A stretch of 64,000 nucleotides of DNA from Corinectria fuckeliana (lineage: Eukaryota > Ascomycota > Sordariomycetes > Hypocreales > Nectriaceae): the NCBI GenBank assembly GCA_019137255.1, contig WPDH01000062.1, positions 62,001 through 126,000 of the forward strand, read 5' to 3'. Position 1 is the first letter of the stretch, and every line of letters begins with the position of its first letter. Under the pieces are notes generated by a model. The model was not told the origin of the DNA. It saw nothing but the letters and a program-made list of their open reading frames with translations, and did no database searches. This document shows, piece by piece, positions 54,801-64,000 of this stretch. A program made the position numbers and the translations under genes.

Positions 54801-56089
54801 GGCACGGTGGACGGATGGAATGGGATGCATCTGGGGGCCTTAAGGCTCATTGGGCGGGCGGCCGGGCTTGATCCTCTTGAGTCTTAGCCCAATCAGTCCC
54901 CATCCCAAGAGCCAAGCCGCCGCCCCGAAACTCTCACATCCACACTGATTAATCACCGAAACGCCAAATCGTTTGATAAGACGCCTCCCTCCCCGAGATA
55001 TCGACGACACCACTGAATACAGAGTCGGTAGTGAAAGGTACCTACTTAGTAGTACTATGCCTTGGTCTTGGGGTGTACTAGTCGGTACATCCGTTCCTAT
55101 ACCTGCCCAGGGAACAACTCCTGTTTCTAGCGTCTCCTCTTCCTTTTTGTCTTCTTCTTTTCTTCTTCTTCTCTTCTTCTCATCGGTCTCGACAGTAGGG
55201 GCACCTCTAACCCTTTAATCTTTTTTATCGTCGGTACCTGAAACACACAGATACACAATTGCACATCAATGTCACGATGGTTGGAGAGGTGCACGTAAGC
55301 ATGGTTCCTTATCTTCAGGCTCTTCAACGTCTCCTCATTGGATGGCCCGGCCGCTCGGCTCTCAAAGCGAACCGCACTCCATTGCGATGCGTTACTTACA
55401 TAGCACTACGTAATTAGATAGTACAAGGACACAGGTTCAAGAAACCGACAGCCGCGTTGCACACTAATAATAACTAATCTACATACTCGGTTTAGGCTCT
55501 CAAGCTACTAGTACATATGACTTCGCGCTGATACACGGGATGCCGCTAGAAGTGGGCTGAAAGCCTGTTTGCCTCTCGGCGCATTCTTCTCCTGGTTGGA
55601 CCGAACCCGTTTCTGCAGCATGCGAGCTTGTGAGGCTTCTGATTATTCGTGTCGATCCAATGATGGTCCGGGACGCGACTCAGGTCGCCCGATGGCTTCA
55701 GCGCCGTGAACCTTGGGACGAGACCGAGGCCCTCGCTCAGTGGCAATCCCATCCGGCTTTGCCGTGCCGTGTCCGACTGGAGAATCCGGGGAAGCGGAGC
55801 CAGGGCTTCGTGTTGGATGCTATGGCTATGGCCTGGCGTTGATGGAGACCGGAACTTGGTCCTGCACGCACGAGACGTGCGTGGCTCAATCGTCAACTTC
55901 ACAGCGTTGTCGATATCAAACAGACGGGTTTCAAGTCGTGTCAAGTATGCACCTGACGGGTTGCCAGATCTACCTCTGTGCTTTATTTCTCGCATATGCT
56001 TTCCCATCACGACCAACCGATTAAAACAAACATGGTCCGCTTCTCTCCATTCTTATCCGCCTCTCATTACCCGGGTGCCCCATCCTCCA

Positions 56090-56920
56090 TCACGCCTTCA
56101 AAAACTCAAGCAGATCCTTGTTGACCTCGTCGTAGTGGATGTTGGGCAGCGCATGCGGGCCTCCCGGGTACACCTTGAGCGTGCCTCTGGGCAAGACCTT
56201 TACCGCCTTGAGCGCCGACGCCTGGATGGGCACGACCTGGTCGTCGTCGCCGTGGAGGACCAGCACGGGGATGTCGATGCTCGCGAGGTCCGCGTTGAGG
56301 TCCGTCTCCGAGAAGGCCTTGACGCAGTCGTAGACGTTCTTGAAGCCGGCCATCACGCCCTGCTGCCACCAGCTCTGCACCAGGCCCTCGCTCCGCACCG
56401 CGCCGGGGCGGTTGAAGCCGAAGAACGGCCCGTTGGGCACGTCGAGGAAGAATTGCGCGCGGTCCTTGAGCATGGCCTCGCGGAAGCTGTCGAAGACGCC
56501 GACCGGCAGGCCCTCCGGGTTATCGGCTGTCTGCAGCATCAGCGGCGTGACGGCGCTGACGAGCACCGCCTTGCCGACGCGCCGCGTGCCGAACCGGCCC
56601 AGGTACCGCGCGACCTCGCCGCCGCCCGTCGAGTGGCCGACCATGACGGCGTCGCGGAGGTCTAGGTGTTCGACCAGCTGGCGCAGGTCGTCGGCATACG
56701 TGTCGAGGTCGTTGCCGTCCCAGGGCTGGCTGGACCGGCCGTGGCCGCGGCGGTCGTGCGCGATGACGCGGTAGCCGTGGCTAGCGAGGAAGTTCATCTG
56801 GCTGTCCCAGTTGTCGCTGTTAAGCGGCCATCCGTGCGAGAAGGTGACGGGCTTGCCCTTGGGGTCACCCCAGTCCTTGTAGTAGATCTCAACGCCATCC
56901 TGGAGGGTGAAAGTGGGCAT
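56090..56920 (-). CDS. Alpha/beta hydrolase, non-heme chloroperoxidase type
   Basis: This intronless gene encodes 276 aa of the cofactor-free haloperoxidase/perhydrolase branch of alpha/beta hydrolases. The start gives MPTFTLQDGVEIYYKDWG, exactly where bacterial members begin. The oxyanion region is SHGWPLNSDNWDSQM. The nucleophile elbow is MVGHSTGGGEVARYLGRFG (Ser about 97), LVLHGDDDQVVPI holds the catalytic Asp, and YPGGPHALPNIHYDEVN holds the catalytic His. All are complete. Such enzymes hydrolyse esters or lactones and can form peracids. The protein reads like actinobacterial or proteobacterial chloroperoxidases, is GC-rich and has no intron or signal peptide, which suggests an old bacterial origin. 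Fungal genomes do contain these, so that is inference. The next gene to the right, galactokinase, is on the same strand. Confidence 0.92.
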   Translation of the reverse strand: MPTFTLQDGVEIYYKDWGDPKGKPVTFSHGWPLNSDNWDSQMNFLASHGYRVIAHDRRGHGRSSQPWDGNDLDTYADDLRQLVEHLDLRDAVMVGHSTGGGEVARYLGRFGTRRVGKAVLVSAVTPLMLQTADNPEGLPVGVFDSFREAMLKDRAQFFLDVPNGPFFGFNRPGAVRSEGLVQSWWQQGVMAGFKNVYDCVKAFSETDLNADLASIDIPVLVLHGDDDQVVPIQASALKAVKVLPRGTLKVYPGGPHALPNIHYDEVNKDLLEFLKA

Positions 56921-57838
56921 GGTGGATATGGCAGAAGGGTTGGATGGAGTAGCTTTTTGAGGAGTTGCAAGTCGACAACGATAAACGTGACAGTATGAAC
57001 AAGACTCAATGGCTCAGGCACCTACCCTCGAACCAGATACTGGCTGCTATTATAGCCTTATAGCCGTGTCTCATAGCTACAATGACTGATGGCCGTCAGG
57101 CCTGATGTAATCCCACCTAACTCGGTGTTGTCGGCGACGGCGGCGAATAGACGGCGGCTGCAACGGAGAGCATCCAACGGGTAAAGGCAGACACATTTAG
57201 ACGGCGTCTTGTGCCGGCTGGGCCTTGGAAGCGGCATTCAAGAGCCGGATTGCCCGTCCTTGCCGGAGTTTTCGACTATTTCTCATAGTAACATCATCAT
57301 CGACAGTCTAGAACTAAGGCAACTAGGTTCTGCGGTTGCAGATGCTGTTGGAGGGTCAGCAGATCAGCAGTCAATAGTGAGGTAATAAGATGGTTCTATT
57401 TAGTAGCTAGGAGTGACAGACGCCACGGGCAACCCCTTTGCCTAAGGGGATGATGTACAGAGCTCGATGCTCAAGCAGTTTAATATTGAAGCATCTAGAG
57501 TTGCAGCTGCGCAGGTAAACAAGTAACGCCGAGTTTGACTTCCGCCTTGAAGGTACGTCGTACGTCATCATTCCATCCCGTTGAGGATGCATGGCAGCAT
57601 CAGTACCCTATACCTTCTCGCCGAAGTCCACCGCGACCAACACGATGCATATGCCCCTAAGCCACCTATCGGGAGCAACCACACATAAATTTAAGCAAGC
57701 TCTTCGAGCAGAGTAGATTCCGCACTATATGTACTCCCAATTAATAACTTCTTAACGGATCGAGTCTTCCCTCGCCATCTCGGCGCTTCTATGTGCTGTG
57801 ATATCAACCCCCTGTGTAAGTCCTCTCTCTACCCACCT
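56921..57838. other. Intergenic, hydrolase promoter and galactokinase 3' flank
   Basis: No ORF of note and no repeat. Both flanking genes are on the minus strand. Confidence 0.5.
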
Positions 57839-59465
57839 CTAGTTGACGCCATCCTTCACAAAGTACACGGCGCTGCCCGTCGCCGGCCGACTCACCACCA
57901 CCGCGTTCGCCCGCTGCTCGGCCGTCAGCTCCCGCTTGGCAAAGTACTCCTTCTCCAACGCCTCCGTCACGGCCGCCACCCGGTCCGCCGGCACCAGGTG
58001 CACACTGCACCCGCCCCAGCCGGCGCCCGTCACCCGCGCGCCATACGCGCCCGCCTGCCGCGAGATGGCGCAGATGTCGTCCAGCTCCGCGCAGCTGCAC
58101 TCGTACAGGTCGCGGCACGACGCCTGCGTCTCGTTCAGCAGCGCCCCCAGCTGCTGGTTGAACCCCGTCGTGTCCGTCGCCCCCGTGTGCACCGGCCGCT
58201 CCAGCAGCGTCAGGAAGCTGAGCACCCGCAGCGCCTCGGAGAAGACGTGCACCGCGCGCTGGCGGAGCTTGAAGCGCTCGGCCCGGATCGGCAGGTGGGA
58301 CATGAAGCGGGCCTCCAGCTCCGGAACCGTGACGCCCAGCACCTTGGCCACCTCCTCGCGCGTGTACCCTTCCTCCTGTGTCAGCGTCTCCCCGGCGACG
58401 GCTAGCAGCTTCTTAAGCTCCTCCTCTTTGGACAGCGTTTTGGCCGCCGCGTCGCCGTGGCGGAAGTAGGTGTCGTGGAAGCCCTGCAGGCTGATGCCCA
58501 GGGGCCCGGCGTCCGCGGGCAGCTGGACGCCCGCCGGGTTGAGCACAGCGTTGAGGTAGGCGGCCGCCATGCTGCATTCTACGACGCGCAGGTTGTAGTG
58601 GATGGGGCCGGTGACCTGCTTATTGGAGGTGACGAAGGACTGGACGATGACGAAGCACAGCTCAGGGTTCGTGGGAGGGAACTTGACCGGCCGCGCAGAG
58701 AGCTCGGGGCTGAAGGAGACGAAGAGGGCGGCGCCTTGCTCCGAGAAGACCGAGGCAGCCTGGTCCATACTGTGACAGAAGTGAGCTTTAGGAAATTCTG
58801 TGGCCAAGGCAGAGTAAAGGGTGATCATACCCTCCCGAGTTGACGCCCACAGCACGCTCGCTCACGATCGCAAGCTCCGTCAACTCCTTCTTGTCTACTG
58901 ACTTTTCGCCGTTGGCTACCATGACGGCGAGCGAGCTTGCGCTCACCACGGCGGCGCTGGAGCTGAGGCCTCCGCCAACGGGCACGTTGCCATCCACGAG
59001 CAGTTCCATGTCGACGGGCCGGAAGCCCTCGCCATGCTTCCTCCTCAGCAGCCCGAGGACGCCGCGCAGGCCGCTCTTGAAGTAGTTTGTCCACTCGAAC
59101 TGGGTCGCATCAATGTCGAGCTCGCCGTCGATGGGCACCTCGAACTCCTTGGCGGCGAACTTGTCGCCCTCGACGTTGGCGATGCGGATGCGGAAGGTCT
59201 TGGCGTCCGGGGCGGCGGGCTTGGCGGCGACGGCGAGGAGGGCGTCGGCGGTGATGGCCATGGGGAGGACCGAGTAGAGCGAGTAGTCGATGTGCTCGCC
59301 GATGATATTCACGCGGCCGGGGGAGCGGGCGACGAAGCTGGCCGGATGGCCGTAGAGCGACTCAAACTTGGCGACGAGGTTGTTCCATCGCGGAGCTTCG
59401 GAGGCGAGGGCAGCGGTGGGATAGATGTCGCTGAGAGTGTTGGCGACTGGTACTGGGCCGGACAT
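57839..59465 (-). CDS. GAL1: Galactokinase
   Basis: This phosphorylates galactose to galactose-1-phosphate in the Leloir pathway. Exon 1 is 59465-58831 and exon 2 is 58769-57839, giving 521 aa, normal for fungal galactokinases. The start MSGPVPVANTLSDIYPTAAL was chosen because upstream in-frame sequence is not protein-like. The GHMP signatures are GRVNIIGEHIDY (about residues 50-61, the galactokinase signature), VPVGGGLSSSAAVVSA (about 161-176, ATP binding) and TGAGWGGCSVHLVP near the C-terminus. The catalytic Asp lies in GGMDQAASVF (about 214), interrupted by the 61-nt intron (58830-58770, GTATGA...ACAG). The gene is GC-rich with coding bias unlike the left half of the window. It is cytosolic, and no partner Leloir gene is present here. 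Confidence 0.96.
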
Positions 59466-60649
59466 GTTTTCTTGTCCGATGCTAGACTTGGGCGACGATT
59501 GAAGTGGCGAGATGTTCTTTGACAGGTGAGTTTGCTGCTCTGTCGCAAAGCACAAGAGTTGGTGGTAACGTCTCGGTGCCCCGCAATTGCCCCTCGTTGG
59601 TGTTGTAAGTAGTAGAGGGTGACGTCGATGGTCGCGTCGCAAAGAAACTGTTGTTAAGGTCCGTGACAATGCAACAGATTAATCGAGCTTGTCTTGGACG
59701 GCAGGGCTACAGCTTCCAGTAGAAGTATGGAATCAGAACACAACGTGATGTAGTCCCATGGACACACGTATAAAAAAGACCACAGTTCGTGGAGTGACCC
59801 TCACCTCTCTCGGCTTCACGGGCAGTTCCCGTCTCCAGTTCCCCCGCCGTAAATCACAAGGTTGCAGCGCTGGCTAAATAGGTAGGCATCTCTCCATATC
59901 CCCACCTATCAGCGGCTCACCCAGCTTTGCTCTTTTTCTGCCCATGACCATGCTGCACACTGTTCCCGGCTCATGGGGTTTGCGCCTCGGCCCTATGTTC
60001 GGTGGAGATGTCGGCGTTGAACGACGCGGTCGCACCGCATTGGACCGCTTCGGGGGTTCCGCTAATTAGTCGGCGAGCCTCTGGCAAGCAAGCGGGGCTT
60101 GCGTTGAGTTGATGAGATGTTTTGCTTGCGGGGTCGAGCGGTTTGAACCGTAGAGCAGGTCGTCAGCCTCGAGCCCTTTTTCAATTCCCGATTTCCACCA
60201 GATACTCGAGCTTTGAGGGCGAGGCCACGGCTGTTTTATAGTCGCTTCTAGCCTGGCTCGGTTCTTGATCTACCGAAAAGGCTGGCATCCAGAACCCAGG
60301 GCTGGCTGGCTGTCGGTTCGCAGTGGTGGACTACGGTTCAGCCTAAACTTAACCATAGTGAGGGAGTAATGACTGGCTGAGTCAACAGTGAGAACGGGAG
60401 TGAATAATGAACAATGAAATCCAACCATGTCAGCTGCCACAGGCCCTATTAGTGTTCGCCTCGCAGTGCCGGCAGCTGTCGAGAATTAAGCCATGGAGGT
60501 CAAGGGTGACTAACTTCACCAGGATTTGTTGGAACACAACGCCCTTGAGCCCTTCTATCTCGACACCATAAATGCAACCGTTGCCTACCATCTAGCAACA
60601 ACCCACGGACATCTCTCAGCCGCAGTTCGAGACACCAAAGCCGTGCATC
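59466..60649. other. Divergent intergenic region, galactokinase and 60650 gene
   Basis: This holds both promoters. No RNA gene or repeat is recognised. Confidence 0.45.
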
Positions 60650-61360
60650 ATGGGCTACCCTGTCCGTGACCTGCAGCCGGGGACTCTATACCTGACCATC
60701 TCCATCTCCCACGCGCCAAAGCATGAGCCGAGCGCCGAGCACGACTACTACCCGTGCCTCCCCAAGACTCTCGACCCGAGCATCTACGAGACTTGGTGCG
60801 CCCAGGGCTACGGCAACGAGGAGTTCCAGTGGGGGCTCTACTGGCACCGTGGCCTCGGCGACGGGACGTGGTTTATGCTCCATCGCCTCGCGGGCGTGCC
60901 GCCGGGCGGAATCCCTGGTGTCACGGTGCCCATATACGAGCTTGACCAGCAGGAGATGTCGCAGTCTCCACGTCTCTTCGCCCACGTTGTCGGCCTCGTC
61001 CGCGTCCTTCACGTCCCCAGCGCGCTCGCCACCGGCCTGACATGCTATCTCAACTGGCTGGCGCCGCAGGCCGCTATGCAGGCTCACCGCAGCTTCATGT
61101 GGGCAACGTCGGTATATCTTCGAACGAGACGACACGTGGCCAAGGTACAAGGAACTGTCGACCATGGCGCAGAAGGCTTCGACATCACCGTTTTGCTCTA
61201 CGAGGCACTGCACTTTGCGTACGGAGAAGTGTGGTATGGGCTCGCTCGGCAGCTTCCCCGGCCTATTATGGCATCGGATGCTGGGCTAGCGATGGTTCCT
61301 GGAGAGGAGAGAGAGTCGGAGCGGGATCGGGAGAGGGACTTCGACAAGATGATTGGTTGA
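60650..61360 (+). CDS. Unrecognised 236-aa protein
   Basis: This single ORF shows strong coding bias and starts with MGYPVRDLQPGTLYLTISIS. The body has aromatic, Trp- and Gly-rich blocks: TWCAQGYGNEEFQWGLYWHR, GDGTWFMLHRLAGVPPGGIP, HVVGLVRVLHVPSALATGL, and a C-terminal LLYEALHFAYGEVWYGLARQ. No catalytic or transmembrane signature is clear; the central segment has moderate hydrophobicity. The acidic and basic tail (EERESERDRERDFDKMIG) is low-complexity. I recognise no family, although conserved-looking proteins of this sort are common and uncharacterised in Sordariomycetes. The middle could hide a small intron (a GTATAT donor and CAAG acceptor near 61110-61145), which would change the C-terminal half. 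Confidence 0.5.
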   Translation: MGYPVRDLQPGTLYLTISISHAPKHEPSAEHDYYPCLPKTLDPSIYETWCAQGYGNEEFQWGLYWHRGLGDGTWFMLHRLAGVPPGGIPGVTVPIYELDQQEMSQSPRLFAHVVGLVRVLHVPSALATGLTCYLNWLAPQAAMQAHRSFMWATSVYLRTRRHVAKVQGTVDHGAEGFDITVLLYEALHFAYGEVWYGLARQLPRPIMASDAGLAMVPGEERESERDRERDFDKMIG

Positions 61361-62788
61361 GCTTGTCATTGAAGAGGCAGGCATCGGAATCTTGTCAACA
61401 CTCAGTCGGTAAGAGAAGTCATGCTAGACTGGAGGTAAGCCGCCCTGCCCCGATGCCCTCATTCTCTCTCGCGGCTAGGACTGAAACGATGACCAAAGCA
61501 CAGTCGCGGACGCTGTAACCTCCCATCTCCCTTGTTGTATCATTGTCTCACAAGCCAGGCTGGCAAAGACGCAGCGTAATTGGCGCAAGAAATGCAGCGT
61601 GTTCGAGTAGAAATAGAAGAGCTGTTGAAGAGATGCATGGATGGAAGATGGCAAGATGGGTCATGAGCAAGATTGCGCAGGATACAGAGGAAGGGATGAC
61701 GCGAGAAACTCTGGGATTGGATGGACACGAGGACAAGGGACAAAAAAAGGACGTCATCGGAAGTGGTTTATTATGTAGTCGCATTCTGGGACCCCCACCG
61801 CCAATAGCGAACCCCTTTACTTCGTAAGCCCCTCCAAACCCCTCCAAACCCCTCACTCAGCACTGATCAGCTCCAAGACAAGATGCAACTGCGCAGGCAT
61901 TTCTGAAGATGGAAGCCGAAAAACGATTGGTTTCATGGCCAAATATTCTAGAGTAAGAGGCGTGATTGTACTCCTGACTGTATGTAGTTATGTAATTGCG
62001 TCGCGTCTGTGGTATGCTAGTATCGATCGACAAGTGATTGCCCCTCACAACATGACGTATTCTGCAAAACCACCTAGAGATGGCTCTTTTGCAACACTGG
62101 AAGACGCCGTGTCACCCCCCCTTCGAGAGACCCTTATTTGATGAAACAGTGATAGCGACGGGGTCGCTCAGTCTCTGGTCAAATCAACGCTTCAACGCCT
62201 CAGCCCGGGTGGGAGGATGCCGAGGGATTTGGCTCAGCGCGTGGCGGAGGCATGTCCAATCGCCGGTGACGCTTAACGTCATGCGCCGCCGCCGTTCAAA
62301 AGCGTCTCCAGCTAGAGAGAAAGGCAATCAGCCAGTAGCTCATGTCTTGCGTATCCGAGACGAGGTCTTTGGGGATGACGCTGCGCAGTAGATCATGCTT
62401 GAGTGTTTGGTCTCTTGTACCTCAGTAATCAATGATAAGTTAGTATTGACGGGGAAACAAACGTGCAAAGCAAAACGAACTGTACAAGTGGAACAGAGGG
62501 TGATACGATTCCATTCTAGTGCATAAACCTGGCCGGGAGCTAATCCTGGGTACCTTGTGTTCCTCACATTTCCCCATTCTGGCTGCTTGCCACCTGTCAC
62601 TTGCCTCTCTTCTTCTCTGCGGATCTCTTTTCCTCTCCGGGCCCTCGCCGGTATAAAACTCCACACGTCCCCAAGCCACGCTATTCCACTTACTTCTTCC
62701 ACCTCTCATCAACACAAGCCTCCACACAACTCCAAAAAAACCAAACACCTACGCCAACCTTCAACAACCCCATTCAAAAACTATCATC
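61361..62788. other. Intergenic, metallothionein promoter
   Basis: No gene is recognised. There is an ACCCCTCC-type short repeat at about 61828-61853 and, near the right end, a TATA box (62652-62657). The last 100 bases are a C/A-rich leader (CACCT, CAACA) typical of highly expressed fungal genes. Confidence 0.5.
62652..62657 (+). promoter_or_regulatory. TATA box of the metallothionein gene
   Basis: TATAAA about 137 bp upstream of the metallothionein ATG, within GGTATAAAACTCC. Position and context suit an inducible, strongly expressed promoter. Confidence 0.6.
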
Positions 62789-62976
62789 ATGAGCGGCTGT
62801 GGATGTGCTAGCTCTGGCTCCTGCGGTTGCGGCTCTGGCTGCACTTGCGCCGGCTGCCCGGTAAGTCATGGCTTCCCTTCCCCTTGCTACTGCATCCAAG
62901 CCAGGTCTGGCCTGGTTTGGTTGTATAGAGAATGGTGCATCGCAGACGCTAACGGCCGCCAATCAAGCACAAATAA
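62789..62976 (+). CDS. Metallothionein, Neurospora copper-metallothionein type (26 aa)
   Basis: This tiny cytosolic metal-binding protein is encoded by two exons. Exon 1 (62789-62860) encodes 24 residues starting MSGCGCASSGSCGCGSGCTC and ending AGCP. A 107-nt intron (62861-62967, GTAAGT, GCTAACG branch, CAAG) is followed by exon 2 (62968-62976), adding HK and a stop. The seven cysteines follow C-x-C-x5-C-x-C-x3-C-x-C-x2-C, exactly the spacing of the 25-residue Neurospora crassa copper metallothionein, which also has a single intron. It binds Cu(I) in a cluster for buffering and detoxification. Without the splice, the frame reads through the intron into a false 88-aa product. A TATA box at 62652 and a CA-rich leader support strong, probably metal-induced expression. 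Confidence 0.9.
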
Positions 62977-63341
62977 GCTCCTTGACACCATGGACGATGA
63001 GGTCCTTGATGGCCTCAAGAATCGCCAGTCATGGGGATGGCGCAGGCAACATTGATGTCTACTAGGGAGAGCCGGGCAAACGCTTGGTTCCACTCGTCTT
63101 CTATCGGTACTGTGGGATATCCGGGGATTCGCTAGAATGACAGCACTCTTGTCCTGCTGAATCTAACAGGTGTTGCGCCAATAACCTCTTGCATGCTTTG
63201 TGTAATTCCACGATGTGACTCTAATGTTCCATGTCTTTTCTGTTGCATACATGCATCCCACCTCCCATAACATCACATTGACTACTACGTCTTGTGGCCT
63301 TGTCTCAGACACAATACTTCCGACTTCTACGATACATAGAA
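62977..63341. other. Convergent intergenic region
   Basis: This holds the 3' flank of the metallothionein gene and the 3' end of the MARVEL gene. No other feature was seen. Confidence 0.5.
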
Positions 63342-64000
63342 CTACCATCCTCGCCGATCTGGTGTAGCAGGGAAGAAGGCCAGGACAGGACTCAGCCCCG
63401 GGACATACCAATTCTCCCTCACCCGCAGATCTTCAACTATACCCTCTTGCGTATCGCTGTACTTCTCCTCATCACTTCCCTCCATCCCATCAACCGTATC
63501 TACAGCAGTCCACTTCCTCTCGTGGCTTCTACCCCGGTGATATGCCTCCAACATGGCCTCCTGCAGCAGCCTCCCAGCATATAACATCGCAGTCAGAACC
63601 GATACGGCGCAACTCGCCCGAGCGACGTGGCAGTAGCCCCGTGTGTCATCCCAGCTGTCTGCACACCCGTGCGTTATGTACCAGGGGTGCGCACTGGTAT
63701 GGTCCGCATCGGTAAAGTCGCCCGACGTCTGGCCAGCGAGGCTGGCGATCCAGAGGAACGCGAGGAGAATGTCGTAGAGGACGTTGACGTAGCGGGGGAG
63801 GTAGTCGAGATGGGTCATGGCGGCTCGGGCGAGGAAGATGATGAAGCCGAGGATCGCGATGGCAAGGTTTGAGTCGGTCAGCCTAGATATCCAAGGTTAG
63901 CTACCACGTGAAGATGCGAATCTCCTTCTAGCCTACTAGACTACTATCTTACCTCTGTGACCAGATTAGCGGGATCTCGGGTGGCTCGCGGTTGTTGGCG
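63342..64000 (-). CDS. MARVEL-type membrane protein, 5' end outside window
   Basis: This is the 3' portion of a multi-pass membrane protein. The visible last exon (63882-63342) encodes three hydrophobic segments: LAIAILGFIIFLARAAM, VNVLYDILLAFLWIASLAG, and CAVSVLTAMLYAGRLLQEA. An extracellular-like loop with Trp and Cys residues (HPWYITHGCADSWDDTRGYC) lies between segments 2 and 3. This is the layout of fungal MARVEL-domain proteins, which are linked to membrane apposition and vesicle trafficking. A 70-nt intron (63952-63883, GTAAGA...CTAG) joins an upstream exon (64000-63953, EPPEIPLIWSQR) that runs off the window. The C-terminal tail is charged and probably cytosolic. Family assignment rests on topology and spacing rather than a unique motif. 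Confidence 0.72.

Larger units (their letters stand above)
51470..56089. other. Upstream region of zinc-finger paralogue 2 and gene-free stretch
   Basis: This is 4.6 kb without a recognised gene. The first 800 bases are GA-rich on the plus strand, thus CT-rich on the gene strand, and probably contain the promoter and a long 5' UTR with the GTC microsatellite. Further right are TACGAAGTA (52250-52258), TAGGTAGGTAGATA (52817-52830), CCTACCTAG and TACCTAGGTACC (53710-53771) motifs. Other ORFs are low-complexity or antisense. Confidence 0.45.

Noticed and set aside
55706..56665. A 319-codon plus-strand ORF over the hydrolase
   Set aside because: It is antisense to a complete alpha/beta hydrolase with catalytic triad; its sequence is Arg/Val/Glu-rich as expected for a shadow.
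57791..59085. Plus-strand ORFs across galactokinase
   Set aside because: Antisense shadows of GAL1.

Overview
This window is nuclear DNA from a filamentous ascomycete (Pezizomycotina, most likely Sordariomycetes; I do not name a genus). The evidence is short 46-75 nt GT-AG introns with CTAAC/CTAAT branch sites, HET-domain, NACHT-WD40 and ankyrin genes of fungal type, a Neurospora-type mini-metallothionein, a mitochondrial ILV2 with a presequence, and the recurrent intergenic TACCTACCTA and TACGAAGTAC motifs. Exon coordinates were derived by hand from splice consensus, phase and family motifs.

Left part (1-32 kb), accessory in character: the 3' part of a HET gene; a complete three-exon cutinase; about 5 kb with relics of a DUF3433-like membrane protein; an N-myristoylated unknown protein; a 412-bp Tc1/mariner-type MITE; an F-box/ankyrin protein; a broken FAD monooxygenase; an esterase-NACHT-WD40 NLR split by a frameshift; a broken CMP/dCMP-type deaminase; an intact five-exon fructosamine kinase; an OYE-type flavin oxidoreductase; a six-exon aldehyde dehydrogenase; and a bZIP factor. 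Allorecognition or immunity-type genes (HET, NLR, ankyrin) are mixed with carbonyl and redox enzymes, and several are damaged.

Middle (32-56 kb): a cysteine-rich single-pass membrane protein interrupted by two in-frame TAG codons; intact ILV2 (acetolactate synthase) with Gcn4/CPC1-like sites upstream; the relic of an ankyrin/NLR-type protein; then two paralogous two-exon C2H2 zinc-finger genes on the minus strand, separated by 6 kb without a recognisable gene and each preceded by long UTR-like sequence.

Right part (56-64 kb), core-like and intact: an intronless haloperoxidase-type hydrolase that looks bacterial, galactokinase, an unrecognised 236-aa protein, a 26-residue metallothionein with one intron, and the 3' part of a MARVEL-type membrane protein running off the window.

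The clearest non-gene discovery is the MITE with intact TA target duplications. The clearest pattern is clustering of frame lesions between 4 and 41 kb. I do not see convincing evidence of a wholly new multi-gene system. The best leads are the decaying allorecognition island, the double-TAG membrane protein, the paralogous zinc-finger pair with its empty spacer, and the young-looking duplicated-splice-site intron in the fructosamine kinase.
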